NCBI RefSeq assembly: GCF_004834005.1
Contig: NZ_STFF01000006.1
Coordinates: 372,001 to 436,000, forward strand
Direction of reading: 5' to 3'
From: Niastella caeni
GTDB taxonomy: Bacteria; Bacteroidota; Bacteroidia; Chitinophagales; Chitinophagaceae
Length of the DNA stretch: 64,000 bases
Both the position numbers and the translations under genes were made by a program. Position 1 is the stretch's first letter, and every line of letters starts with the position of its first letter. The notes under the pieces are model-generated. The model made no database searches. It saw only the letters and a program-made list of their open reading frames with translations, and was not told the origin of the DNA. Of the stretch, positions 17,630 through 28,200 are shown in pieces.

Positions 17630-19132
17630 ACCTAAATTCTGTTCATACAAGCCCGGCTTCACATCCAGTTCTGTTTGAGGTATAGGATATAAGAGGTAAT
17701 TCTTTTGAAAAGGCTGCATTACTTTTTGCACATCTTCTACCGGTATCCAGTTTGTCATAACCGATTCAACCAAACCGCTGCGAACAAGGTCGTGCCAACG
17801 GCTGCCTTCTGCTGCAAACTCCTTTCTTCTTTCTTCCATCAAACGGGCCAAGGATACATTTGCTATTGGTAATAATCCGGCACGATTCCTTACCTGGTTC
17901 ACAATACCATCTACATCGGCTTGCGTTCCTGAAGCGCCTTTCAGGATACATTCCGCTTTCAGGAGCAACACATCGGTAAAACGAAGCACTATAAAATTGA
18001 TGGGCCAGTCGAGCCGGCTGGTGGTAGGCACTTTGGTTATATCAACATATTTCTTAAAGAATGAACGGGTTTCTGTAACACCGTTATTATCTACATAACC
18101 CGATTGAATGGAAAAGCCTTTGCGGGTATCGGCAGCCTCATAGGAGTTCAACAAATTTTTTGATACGGGGCGAATGGTAAGGCCGCCCTGTGTGCCTTTT
18201 CCCAGCGCCTGAAAATAAGCATCCGGCACCAATACCCAGGGAAATGTAGCGCCTACAACGGGTGTTGATCCGGTATTATATTGCACATCAAATATTACTT
18301 CAGGATTGTTTTCATTGGTGTATGAAAAAATATTGGCATAGCTCGCACCAAACGAATACTTGCTGCTACCAATGATCTCATTAAGCAAACCAAGCGCCTG
18401 GTTCCATTCGTTCAATCCCAAACCTGGTCCGTTTATATCATAGGTTGAACCAGAACGTGTCATATAAACCAGGGCCAGTATACCTTTAGCCGCATATTTG
18501 GTGGCTCTTCCTTTATCGGCGGCTACGGTATATACTTCGGGTAATTTGGCAGCGGCAAACTGCAGGTCTGAAATAATAAGACTGTATACATCATTAACGG
18601 CGCTTCTGCCAATTTGCAATGCTTCACCGGGAGAAACCGTTTTATCAATAACCGGTACACGGCCAAACCATCTTACCAGGTCGAAATAATAAAAAGCGCG
18701 CAGGTACCTGGCTTCTGCTTCGAGGCGGGTCCTTAAACTGGTATCGGCAATAACACTGGCGCCTTTCCCGCTTAATTGTTCCAGGATCAAATTGGCTTTA
18801 AAAATGCCTGTATAATTTCCTGACCAGGCTTCCGTAACATACGCGTTCCCCGCAATAGTTTTATGAAAACTGTTAATGCCTTCCCACTCACGCACACCGC
18901 CATCCGATACGGCATATAAGTTATCAGACCGGGTCTCAGATAAATTCAGTTGCCTGTCGGGATAAGTTGCCAATGCATTATATACGGCATTTACGCCCTG
19001 AATAAAATCAGCAGGCTGCGTATAAAAATTATCAGTAGTTGGTAATGAGATCGGTGACAGGTCAAGCTTCTTTTCACAGGCGCTCAGCAAACCGATCATC
19101 GCTATCAATGAAAAACCAAATATTTTTTTCAT
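17624..19132 (-). CDS. SusD/RagB-family nutrient-binding outer membrane lipoprotein
   Basis: A 502-residue surface lipoprotein: lipobox GLLSAC with Cys19, followed by EKKLDLSP. The TPR-like SusD fold is recognised from the N-terminal NFYTQPADFIQGVNAVYNAL, the helix ARYLRAFYYFDLVRWFGRVP, and the C-terminal EERRKEFAAEGSRWHDLVRSG. SusD proteins form the lid of a SusC barrel and bind the incoming oligosaccharide. It begins 19 bases behind the susC stop, so the two form one transcription unit. The downstream rhamnosidase-type gene suggests a rhamnose-containing ligand (inference). Length is normal for the family. Confidence 0.93.
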   Translation of the reverse strand: MKKIFGFSLIAMIGLLSACEKKLDLSPISLPTTDNFYTQPADFIQGVNAVYNALATYPDRQLNLSETRSDNLYAVSDGGVREWEGINSFHKTIAGNAYVTEAWSGNYTGIFKANLILEQLSGKGASVIADTSLRTRLEAEARYLRAFYYFDLVRWFGRVPVIDKTVSPGEALQIGRSAVNDVYSLIISDLQFAAAKLPEVYTVAADKGRATKYAAKGILALVYMTRSGSTYDINGPGLGLNEWNQALGLLNEIIGSSKYSFGASYANIFSYTNENNPEVIFDVQYNTGSTPVVGATFPWVLVPDAYFQALGKGTQGGLTIRPVSKNLLNSYEAADTRKGFSIQSGYVDNNGVTETRSFFKKYVDITKVPTTSRLDWPINFIVLRFTDVLLLKAECILKGASGTQADVDGIVNQVRNRAGLLPIANVSLARLMEERRKEFAAEGSRWHDLVRSGLVESVMTNWIPVEDVQKVMQPFQKNYLLYPIPQTELDVKPGLYEQNLGY

Positions 19133-19151
19133 ATTGACTCAATTATCAGAA

Positions 19152-22100
19152 TTAAAAAGTAATGTTTACACCCAGGATCAACGATTTTGGTAAAGGCAAT
19201 CCACCATAATCGCCCGGTTCAGAGAACAGCGTGCTGCCGGTAAAGTCGGTGTTATTGGCTTCAGGGTTCATACCGCCTTTATATTTATCGTAGCCAAAAA
19301 AGTTTTCAGCCGTCAGGTAAATGCGGGCAGCCTGCAGCATTTTCTTTGATCTTATTACCCGGTTCAGATCATATCCTAACGTTATCATCCGAACGCGGAT
19401 GTAATCGGAAGAATACAACCAGTCGGTATTAGCGATCTGTCCAAAGGTTGAATAGGCCTTCCCCACCTTGCCTGCCCCCGGATCATCAGGCGAACGCCAG
19501 CGATCACGAAAGAAGCCTAACGCATTATCAACAGTGCCTTGTCCGGTTCTGCCCAAAGCACGACCTAATAAAGAATAAATTGAACCGCCGCGTTGTCCCT
19601 GCACCAGTACGGTGAAATCAAATCCTTTATAGCGAACTGTATTGGTCATTCCATATATATAGTCCGGATTGGGATGCGCTACGATCTGGCGGTCATTCAG
19701 GTCAATAGTTCCATCGGGCGTATAATCTTCGTATTTAGGATCGCCTACTTTTTGCGGACCATACAGGGCTACATTTTTATTAATATCATCCTGGGCAAGA
19801 ATCCCAATTTGCCTGACTACATAAATGCTGTACAGGGGATCGCCCACCCGTAAAATAGAATGTTGCGCACCGGCAAGTGCAGAAGGAATGATTATCTGGG
19901 ATTGTCCGCCGGCCAAAGCCACTACTTTATTGGTGTTATGGCTCAGGTTGAGCGAAGTGGTCCAGCTTACCGGTCCTTTTACGATATTACGGGAAGTGAG
20001 CTCAATTTCCCATCCCTTATTACGGGTAGAACCTACATTACCCAGAACGGAATTAAAACCGGTAACCCAGAGTACAGGCATATTCAATAACAAGGCCGTA
20101 TTCAGTTTGGTATACACATCAAAAGATGCACTAAGCCGGTTGCCTAAAACAGTTATATCGAACCCGGCATCATAGGTTTCTGATTTTTCCCAGGTAAGAT
20201 CGGGGTTGGCAGCGCCTCCGGTGGCCGAGCCCACTACCGAGGTACCATTCAATGAATAATTGTACGCAGACAAGGTAGAAATGGTAGGATAATCAGGAAT
20301 TTGATAGTTCCCCGATTTACCCCAGCTTGCCCTTACTTTCAGATCGTTGATAAAAGGTATGGTGCGCATGAAATTTTCTTCCGATATCCGCCAGCCTACA
20401 GAAGCGCTGGGAAACCAGCCCCATTTTGTATTGGCGCCAAAACGGCTTGAACCATCCCTGCGAATACTGGCCGAAAACATATACCTGCCGTCAAACGCAT
20501 ACTGCACCCTGCCTAAATACGAAAGCAGGATATTCTGTGTTTCGGTCGTTGTGCCTGTATATCCTCTTGCCTGGTTTAATGTGAAGATGCCGTCGACCCG
20601 GTACCCTCCACTGGATGCAAGCTCCTGAACATCCAGCTTGTCGGAATTATAGGTAAACCCGGCCACTGCAGCGATGTCGTGCACATTATTGATGGTTTTA
20701 TTGTACGAGACCGTATTCTCATTTACAAAGGTTTGCTTTTTGAAGCTGGTGAACTTTCCACTGGTAAGCTCAAGCCCCCTTAACTGGCGGGTGGCTAAAC
20801 TATTGGTAATCCTGTACGGCGTATAACTTTTACTGTTATTATCAATATTATCCAGGTTGAGGGTTGTTTTAAACGTTAAACCCGGAACGATCTGGTATTC
20901 GCCAAAAATAGAGGTCAGGGTACGAAAACGTTTCGTTTGGCCCATCATGTTCTGCAATTTTGCAATAGGGCTATTGGTAGAAGTGCTCCACCGGTACTGG
21001 TTATTGTTACCAATATTCGGGTACAGGCCCATCGTATCTTCCTGCACCGGGCTCATACTTAATAGCTGGTGTAAAATATTATCCTTGCCTTCAACACCCG
21101 GATCATTAATAATTGAATAGGTAGGTGAGATATTCAAGCCGAACCGCAGCTTTTTATTGGCATTCACTTCTACATTGGCGCGGGATGAATAGCTGGTAAA
21201 ATCGGTATTGATCACCATGCCCTCCTGCCGGGCCATATTGCCGGAAATATAATAGCGTACAAATTCATTACCACCGCTGGCTGATACCTGGTGATTTTGT
21301 ATCAGCCCTCTTCGAAATGCTTCATCCTGCCAGTCGATAAACCGTAAGCCCTTATGATCTGGCAATGCCCAGCGTTCATCCGTCATATAGGTGGTATTGT
21401 ATGCAGTGGGCCCCAATCCTAATTTTTGCCGTCGAACGTCGTTATTGTCGTTGACAGTGGCCCCGGCGGCTCCATAATCAGCAACATACCTTGCATTTAC
21501 CATTTCTGTAAACCGGTCGATCCATTCTTCCGATCTCAGCATGTCGAGCTTTCTGCTGCGCTCATTATAGCCAGCGTAACTGTTAAAATCAATTTTCACT
21601 TTGCCGCTCTTACCGCGTTTGGTGGTAATGATCACCACCCCATTGGCAGCCCTGGAACCGTAAATGGCCGCAGCGGCCGCATCTTTCAACACCTGGATGC
21701 TCTCAATATCGTTGGGGTTCATATTGTCGAGCGGGTTACCATTGGCATAATTACCTGCCGCATTGGGTGCGGCGGTAGCCAGCGGAAAACCATCAATAAC
21801 ATACAAGGGTTCATTGCCTGCGGTAATAGAACCGGTGCCACGCACCTGTACACTAAATCCTTTACCCAATGCACCGCTTGTTTGTTTTACGGCCACACCA
21901 GCCATTTGCCCAACCAGCGCCTGGTCAACGCGGGTAACAGGACGCTCATCCAGCTTGCTCGCATCGAACGATACAGTAGCGCCGGTCACATTTCTTTTCT
22001 TTTGCGTACCGTACCCAATCACCACTACATCATCCAATGTATTTTTTTCGTTAATCAGTTGTACAAACAGGTTGGTCTCCCCTTTAAGCGGGATCTCTTT

Positions 22101-22367
22101 TTTTCCGTATCCAACAGAGGTAAAAACCAATGTTTCTTTGCCGGTAACCACGGAAATCGAGAATGAACCATCTTCTTTGGCAACGGTCCGATTCTCTGTA
22201 CCCTTTATTTGCACGGTGACGCCGGGCACTGCGCTTCCATTTTCATCTGTAATTTTTCCGGTAATGACGATGCTGCTGGTTGCATCCTGGGCGCCTGACT
22301 GAAATAAGGTGAAAAGGAATAAGACAGGTATCAGCCAGATACCCTTTTGTGGTTGAGGTACTCTCAT
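19152..22367 (-). CDS. SusC/RagA-family TonB-linked outer membrane protein
   Basis: A 1071-residue TonB-dependent importer. Signal peptide 1-26, then a carboxypeptidase-D-like domain (about 32-118; ITGKITDENGSAVPGVTV), the SusC signature DDVVVIGYGTQKK, the plug (DQALVGQMAGVAVKQTSG, then RGTGSITAGNEPLYVIDG and AAIYGSRAANGVVIITTKRG), and a 22-strand barrel ending SLILGVNITF. With the SusD encoded 19 bases downstream it forms the importer of the locus. It is the first gene of a minus-strand unit that continues through GH106, NTF2-like, GH65-like and DUF4450-like genes. Start chosen at the ATG directly before the signal peptide. No anti-sigma interaction (STN) domain is present, so transcriptional control is not of the FecI type. 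Confidence 0.95.
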   Translation of the reverse strand: MRVPQPQKGIWLIPVLFLFTLFQSGAQDATSSIVITGKITDENGSAVPGVTVQIKGTENRTVAKEDGSFSISVVTGKETLVFTSVGYGKKEIPLKGETNLFVQLINEKNTLDDVVVIGYGTQKKRNVTGATVSFDASKLDERPVTRVDQALVGQMAGVAVKQTSGALGKGFSVQVRGTGSITAGNEPLYVIDGFPLATAAPNAAGNYANGNPLDNMNPNDIESIQVLKDAAAAAIYGSRAANGVVIITTKRGKSGKVKIDFNSYAGYNERSRKLDMLRSEEWIDRFTEMVNARYVADYGAAGATVNDNNDVRRQKLGLGPTAYNTTYMTDERWALPDHKGLRFIDWQDEAFRRGLIQNHQVSASGGNEFVRYYISGNMARQEGMVINTDFTSYSSRANVEVNANKKLRFGLNISPTYSIINDPGVEGKDNILHQLLSMSPVQEDTMGLYPNIGNNNQYRWSTSTNSPIAKLQNMMGQTKRFRTLTSIFGEYQIVPGLTFKTTLNLDNIDNNSKSYTPYRITNSLATRQLRGLELTSGKFTSFKKQTFVNENTVSYNKTINNVHDIAAVAGFTYNSDKLDVQELASSGGYRVDGIFTLNQARGYTGTTTETQNILLSYLGRVQYAFDGRYMFSASIRRDGSSRFGANTKWGWFPSASVGWRISEENFMRTIPFINDLKVRASWGKSGNYQIPDYPTISTLSAYNYSLNGTSVVGSATGGAANPDLTWEKSETYDAGFDITVLGNRLSASFDVYTKLNTALLLNMPVLWVTGFNSVLGNVGSTRNKGWEIELTSRNIVKGPVSWTTSLNLSHNTNKVVALAGGQSQIIIPSALAGAQHSILRVGDPLYSIYVVRQIGILAQDDINKNVALYGPQKVGDPKYEDYTPDGTIDLNDRQIVAHPNPDYIYGMTNTVRYKGFDFTVLVQGQRGGSIYSLLGRALGRTGQGTVDNALGFFRDRWRSPDDPGAGKVGKAYSTFGQIANTDWLYSSDYIRVRMITLGYDLNRVIRSKKMLQAARIYLTAENFFGYDKYKGGMNPEANNTDFTGSTLFSEPGDYGGLPLPKSLILGVNITF

Positions 22368-22630
22368 AATGGCACTATTTAATAGTTAATAGTTTACAAT
22401 CGACTGGTGCGGTTAAAATTAGGATCGCCTGTTTCTTCGTTCATCCTGTTCTATCCTGTCTAAAAGGAATTAGCAGGCATTGTGTTCCTTGAATTGTCAC
22501 CATTACTATTAATAAATAGGCCTCAAACGAAAGCAGGCCCTACTAATTACCAGCTTTGGGAAGGTTAATCAGAATGCTTTTTTTTTCAGTTACGGCGAGG
22601 CATTGTACACAAAAACCATTAGTAACCATA

Positions 22631-22669
22631 GAAAAAGGCCGCCCGCCTTCTTTCCGCCGCCTTTTTCCC
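22631..22669. terminator. Terminator-like hairpin inside a divergent region
   Basis: GAAAAAGGC (22631-22639) pairs with GCCTTTTTC at the far end, around a C-rich loop. It has A-rich and T-rich flanks and could work on either strand. No known gene ends here, so it may end a leader or a small RNA. Confidence 0.45.
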
Positions 22670-22845
22670 ATTACTTTTTCTATCTTTAAATGTCACCGAT
22701 ACACTTCCGGGAACGATTGCGTAAATCCGGAGCGCCATACGGGATGCTTCAGGACGGTTGAAAGACGCGAAATTTTAATTTTAGGTCAATTACTGCTGCA
22801 ATAACCAAAACGAAACTGACTTGCCATGCTGCACTTAAACATTGC

Positions 22846-22876
22846 AGCTATCGCCTATCCGGTGATAGCTATTTTA
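22846..22876 (+). terminator. Leader hairpin followed by ATTTTAT
   Basis: AGCTATCGCC and GGTGATAGCT pair with one mismatch around a short loop, and the stem is followed by ATTTTAT. It lies about 140 bases before the fasciclin start at 23012 and might be an attenuator or an upstream terminator. Confidence 0.4.
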
Positions 22877-23011
22877 TACAACTTCCCTTCATTTTCTTTT
22901 CAATTTCATTTTCCGGAGATTAAACAATCGCTTACCAGTCCGCCAGCCGGCGGAGAATACTAGGCTATTCGTTTGCATCTGGCTTTCAAATAAGACAAAA
23001 CATCACTTGCC

Positions 23012-25258
23012 ATGGGTAAATCGTTACAAGCATTTTTTTTACTGGTTACATCCTGTTTATTATTGGTTAATTGCCGTAAAAAACAGTGGGAAGAATTCTA
23101 CGAGCGGCCTGGTTCACTGGAACCGCCTATTTATCAGCAACTGGAAGCAAATGGCAATTTTAAACAATTGCTTTCCTGCATAGACAAAGCGGGTTATAAA
23201 AACACGCTCAGCGCTGCCGGGTTCTGGACCCTGTTTGCTCCCAATGATTCTGCATTTAATAATGATCCCGAATTTAAAACCTTCCTGAAAAGCAGGAATA
23301 TCAGTGATATCAGCGCCATTGATCCGGTTACAGCACAAATGATCGTTCAATACCTGTTGGTTTATAATGCATTTGAAAAAGACAGGTTAGATGATTTTCA
23401 ATCGGTGACCGGCTGGGTAGAAAATTCGGCCTTTAAAAGACGTACCGCTTACTATACCGGTTTTTATTCAGATACCACGTTGGCGGGACAGCCCGTTAAA
23501 GCGATCGCTTCCAACCGGAACAATACAACAGGTACCAACTATTATGTTACCTCTGATAATAATAATAAATACATCCCCTTCTTTACTTCCGATTATTTTT
23601 CAGCCAAAGGGTTGTCTTCCGGAGATTACAACTACTTCTACCCCACCTCAACTTATACCGGCTTTAATGTAGGGAATGCAAAAGTTATTCAACAGGATAT
23701 TGCGGCTGAAAATGGGGTGATCCATTTCATTGACCGCGTGGTAACGCCGCAGCCCAGCATCGATCAGTACATCAAGACCAAACCTGAGTTCAGTGAGTTT
23801 AAGAAATTATTCGACCAGTTCATGGTGCAGTTTGTGCTCAATAACGACGCCTCCCGCCGTTACCAGGTGCTTACCGGCAGTTCAGATAATGTAATGGTGA
23901 AAGTATATAACACCCTGCTGGCATTCTCCCCCAATAATGAAAACCATTTAAAATTACAGGATAACGATGGTCAGCGTGAGGGTTGGACGATGTTTGCGCC
24001 GCAAAACGATACCCTCATGAGTTATATCAACCGGGTATTGCTTGAAAATTACCCATCGGTAAGCTCGTTGCCGTTGCCAGTGATAGCCGACCTGTTGAAT
24101 GCGCATATGTGGCAATCTACCGTATGGCCTTCCAAATTCAGCTCAACCTATAATTACCTGGGAGAAACCGCTCAATTGAACAACCAGTCGAACATCATTG
24201 ATAAAAAAATATTGAGCAATGGCTTTTTCTATGGTACCAATAAAATAAATGAGCCGAATGTATTTTCTACCGTATACGGCAAGGCGTACCTGAATCCCAA
24301 CTATTCTATCATGACCCGCCTGTTGAATTATGAATTACGGGACGTGATCACCAACCCAAATGCCAGGTTCACCATTTTCATGATACCTGATTCTGTGTTG
24401 GCAAAGCAGGGGTATAGCTACAATGTAGCAGGGAGTGAGTGGAGATTTGTTAACCCTGCCAATGGCGTTCTTTCTATTAACGATTCCAACCGAATCAATC
24501 TCATTCGCATTTTAAACTCAGGTATTATTGAAACGCCCCAAAATGAATTAAATAACCTGGGCACACCTGGTTTCTCCGGCATCATTGGTTCCTTTGGATC
24601 AGAATATATCCGTTTCGATGGCAACCAGATCATTACGGCCGGAACAAAAGACCGCGGGTTAACAGTAACTTTTAATCCTTCACAGATAAAGACCGCTAAA
24701 AATGGTAAGGTTGTATACCTGAACAACCTGTTGTTCTTTTCATATGCAACCATTGCAAAACATCTTGAAATACTGGGCACCCCAACCACATCGGAGTACA
24801 ATCTTTTCTGGAATTATCTCAAAAATTCAACCTCCATGTACGATGCCGCCAACAGCATTATTACAGGTACTGTAGCCGGGTCGTTCTATACTTTATTTAT
24901 ACCCAACAATGCTGCTGTTCGCCAGGCGATAACTGATGGCCTGTTACCAGGAACAGCCGCTGCGCCCAACTTTACGCCTACCGGCACTGCAGAAAAAGTA
25001 ATGGTAGAAAAATTCCTGCAATACCACATACTCGATAAAAAATCTGTTATCGCCGACCGACGCGACGAAGGCGCCTTTAATTCCCTGCTTAAAAACTCCG
25101 CCGGCGATGCCGTTCCGATCACCATAGCCTACCCGGGCGGCACATTTGAATTAACGGATGTATTTGGCAGAAAAGCCCGTTTGGTAAACAGTCAAAGTAA
25201 TCAGCTTTCAAACCGTACTGTAATACACCTGTTGGACAATTATCTTAAATACTATTAA
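23012..25258 (+). CDS. Multi-domain FAS1 (fasciclin) lipoprotein
   Basis: A 748-residue lipoprotein with a lipobox at LLVNC (Cys21) followed by RKKQW. It contains several FAS1-like domains. One is at about 38-250 (FWTLFAPNDSAF, later ENGVIHFIDRVV), a second near 258-400 (GWTMFAPQNDTLMSYI), a weaker third near 430-590 (FTIFMIPDSVLAKQGYSY), and a fourth at about 605-748 (FYTLFIPNNAAVRQAI, ending NRTVIHLLDNYLKYY). FAS1 domains mediate adhesion or ligand binding. It heads the plus-strand locus, and its TAA overlaps the ATG of the following susC as TAATG, which points to translational coupling. A surface glycan-binding role like that of SusE/SusF is inferred from this context. No catalytic motif is seen. 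Confidence 0.85.
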   Translation: MGKSLQAFFLLVTSCLLLVNCRKKQWEEFYERPGSLEPPIYQQLEANGNFKQLLSCIDKAGYKNTLSAAGFWTLFAPNDSAFNNDPEFKTFLKSRNISDISAIDPVTAQMIVQYLLVYNAFEKDRLDDFQSVTGWVENSAFKRRTAYYTGFYSDTTLAGQPVKAIASNRNNTTGTNYYVTSDNNNKYIPFFTSDYFSAKGLSSGDYNYFYPTSTYTGFNVGNAKVIQQDIAAENGVIHFIDRVVTPQPSIDQYIKTKPEFSEFKKLFDQFMVQFVLNNDASRRYQVLTGSSDNVMVKVYNTLLAFSPNNENHLKLQDNDGQREGWTMFAPQNDTLMSYINRVLLENYPSVSSLPLPVIADLLNAHMWQSTVWPSKFSSTYNYLGETAQLNNQSNIIDKKILSNGFFYGTNKINEPNVFSTVYGKAYLNPNYSIMTRLLNYELRDVITNPNARFTIFMIPDSVLAKQGYSYNVAGSEWRFVNPANGVLSINDSNRINLIRILNSGIIETPQNELNNLGTPGFSGIIGSFGSEYIRFDGNQIITAGTKDRGLTVTFNPSQIKTAKNGKVVYLNNLLFFSYATIAKHLEILGTPTTSEYNLFWNYLKNSTSMYDAANSIITGTVAGSFYTLFIPNNAAVRQAITDGLLPGTAAAPNFTPTGTAEKVMVEKFLQYHILDKKSVIADRRDEGAFNSLLKNSAGDAVPITIAYPGGTFELTDVFGRKARLVNSQSNQLSNRTVIHLLDNYLKYY

Positions 25259-28200
25259 TGAAACCGATGATCAGCAACATGAAAATATATATAACCCTAA
25301 TCATAACCTGCTTTTGCCTGGCTGGTATTCCCTGGAGCACAGTGCATGCCCAGCATTTAAGCGGGGCGAAAACGATCCAGGGCAAAGTAACCGATAGCAA
25401 GAAAAGACCATTGCAGGATGTAACAGTAGCTGAAACGGATCAGGATAATCGTACTATCAGGGCCGTTAAAACAGATATAGATGGGAACTTTGTAATAAAA
25501 GTGACCAACACAAAACATACACTCACCTTTTCAAACATCAGTTATACAGGCCAGGAGTTAAAAATTGGCGAAAGAACTGTATTTAATGTAACACTCGAAC
25601 TATCGGCACGTGACCTGAGCAGTGTGATCGTTGTATCGCAAAAGAAAACCGACAATGGCATGGTTCCCATTCCTGAAAAGAACCTCACCATTGCCGCCTC
25701 GCATATCAGCGCCAAAGAAATGGAAGAAATGCAGGCCGCTTCTATTGACCAGGCATTACAGGGCCGTTTACCAGGGGTTGATATTGCCGCCGCATCAGGC
25801 GACCCCGGCGCCGGTTTGCAGATCCGCATCCGCGGTACCTCATCGATCAACTCTTCCGTTGATCCCCTGATCGTAGTAGATGGTATGCCATATGAAACCC
25901 AGATCCCATCAGACTTTAACTTTGGTGCAGCCGACGAGGTAGGATATGCGCAGTTATTGAACATTGCACCTTCAGACATTAAAGATATCACCATATTAAA
26001 AGATGCGGCAGCCACCGCTATCTGGGGCTCCAGGGCCGCAAATGGCGTAATTGTCATTGCCACCAAACGCGGTTCCGTTGGCAGGCCTACCATTACCTAT
26101 ACCTTTAAAGGTTCCGTAACCAAACAACCGGAAGCGGTTCCCATGTTGAGTGGCGACCAGTATTCAACCCTTATACCCGAAGCTTACATGAATGGTACCG
26201 GTACCCCGTTAAGCACCTCAACGGTAAAAGAATTTCAATACGACCCCAATGATCCGTACTGGTATTACAATTACAGCAATAACACCGACTGGATAAAGGC
26301 CATTACGCAATTAGGCTATATCCAGGACCACAACATCTCTATGAACGGTGGGGGTGAAAAAGCCAGGTATTTTGCATCGATGGGTTATTTCAACCAAACA
26401 GGTACCAACATCGGCACTTACCTTAACCGGATCAATACCCGCATCAACCTCGATTACATCGTATCGAAACGCATTCGCATAAAATCTGACCTTTCTTATT
26501 CATTTACCGATAACAACCGGAATTACGGCGAAAACCTGCGCGACATAGCTTATCGCAAAATGCCCAATATGAGCATTTATGAATATGATGAATTTGGAAA
26601 TAATTCCGGAAACTATTTTTCACCCGCCAACAACGTTCAGGGTTTTTACCAGGGGCTGAACAGCAGAAATGAGATCCTGGGAACGGTAAACCCGGTGGCC
26701 ATGGCAAGGAACGCCAAAAACAATATCATCACCCAGCGCGTTACGCCTCACTTTAACCTGCAGTATGATGTCGTAAAGGAACTGCTGATGGCCACGTTCG
26801 ATGTTCAGTTTGACATTAATAATACCAAGAACAAAACCTTTCTGCCGCAAACAGCCACCGGTCGCCCGTGGACGGAAACTTCGGTAAACCGTGCCTATGA
26901 CGGGGACGTGAACGTATTTAACGTTCAAACAAAAACCAACCTGGTATTTACACCCCAGTTCAAAAATGATAAACACTCGCTCATCAGCTTCCTGTCGTTT
27001 TTGACGTATGATAATAAAAGCGTGGTACAGGAAGTAATGACATCCAATACCGCCTCTTCAATTTTACAAGACCCATCGGTACCATCCCGTTCACAGAATT
27101 CCGATTCAAGACTGAAGTCGGGTGTTGGGCAAACCAGGAGCATTGGTATGCTGTTGAGCGGTCAATACAGTTTCCTCGACAAATACATCGTGAACGTAGG
27201 AATTCGCCGTGACGGTCACTCCCGATTCGGGGCCAATAACCGGTATGGCATGTTCCCGTCAGCTTCACTGCGCTGGCGGATCTCTGATGAAGGTTTCTTT
27301 AAAAAAGCGTTCCGCCATGTAGACGATCTGAGTTTCAGGGCCAGCTATGGTCATAGCGGCAATGCGCCCAGACACGATTACTCATTCTTTGGCACCTACA
27401 GCACTTTTAACTGGAGCTATCTCGGCCAATCGGGTGTATACCCTTCCAATATGGAATTGAAAGACCTGCGCTGGGAAACGATCATAGGTAAAAACCTGGG
27501 CATTAACCTAAGCATGTTCCAAAGAAGGATCGCCCTGGACGTAGAGTTCTACCACAACAGGACAAAAGACATGTTCTATAATGACTTAATGATATCATCC
27601 TTCACCGGTTATGACAGGGTAAATATGAACGTAGGCACCATGGATAACCAGGGTTTTGAGGTCGGTCTTAATACCACGCCTTTGAAAACCACGGAATGGC
27701 AGCTTGATGTAAACTTTAACGTTGCCCGCAACGTGAACATGATCCGGGAAATATCAGAATACTATCCACGCGACAAAGGCGACATTACATTTAATGGTCA
27801 GTATAAAACATACATGCAGGTAGATAACCCCTTCGGCTCTTTTTATGGCTTCCGGTATAAAGGCGTTTATGCCGATAAGCAGGCTACCATCGCCGGAGAC
27901 GGTAACGGCAAACCCATTGTAGGACCTACCGGGCAAACCGTTTATATGAAATTCAATTATCCGAGTATCAACTATACTTTCCAGCCTGGTGATGCTATTT
28001 ATGAAGACATTAACCACGATGGCAATATCAATTACATGGATATTGTTTACCTGGGAAACAGCAATCCCAAATTCACCGGCGGCTTTGGTACATCAGTTAC
28101 CTATAAAGGCGCCTGGAAGCTGACCGCCTTCTTCAACTACCGGTACAAGTACGACGTCATAAATGGCACCAAGATCAACACCACCAATATGTATACGTAC

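Larger units (their letters stand above)
22368..23011. other. Divergent control region of two sugar loci
   Basis: This 644-base gap separates the minus-strand susC from the plus-strand fasciclin gene. I see no gene that can be defended. It holds two terminator-like hairpins, annotated separately, and a TATCTTTA box near 22681 that resembles a -7 element. No phased word array was found here. Confidence 0.5.

Noticed and set aside
21426..22166. 246-codon plus-strand frame opposite susC
   Set aside because: Antisense of the well-conserved plug region of susC; no domain features of its own.
22556..22804. 82-codon frame in the divergent region
   Set aside because: It crosses a terminator-like hairpin, has no recognisable features and no promoter-to-start logic.
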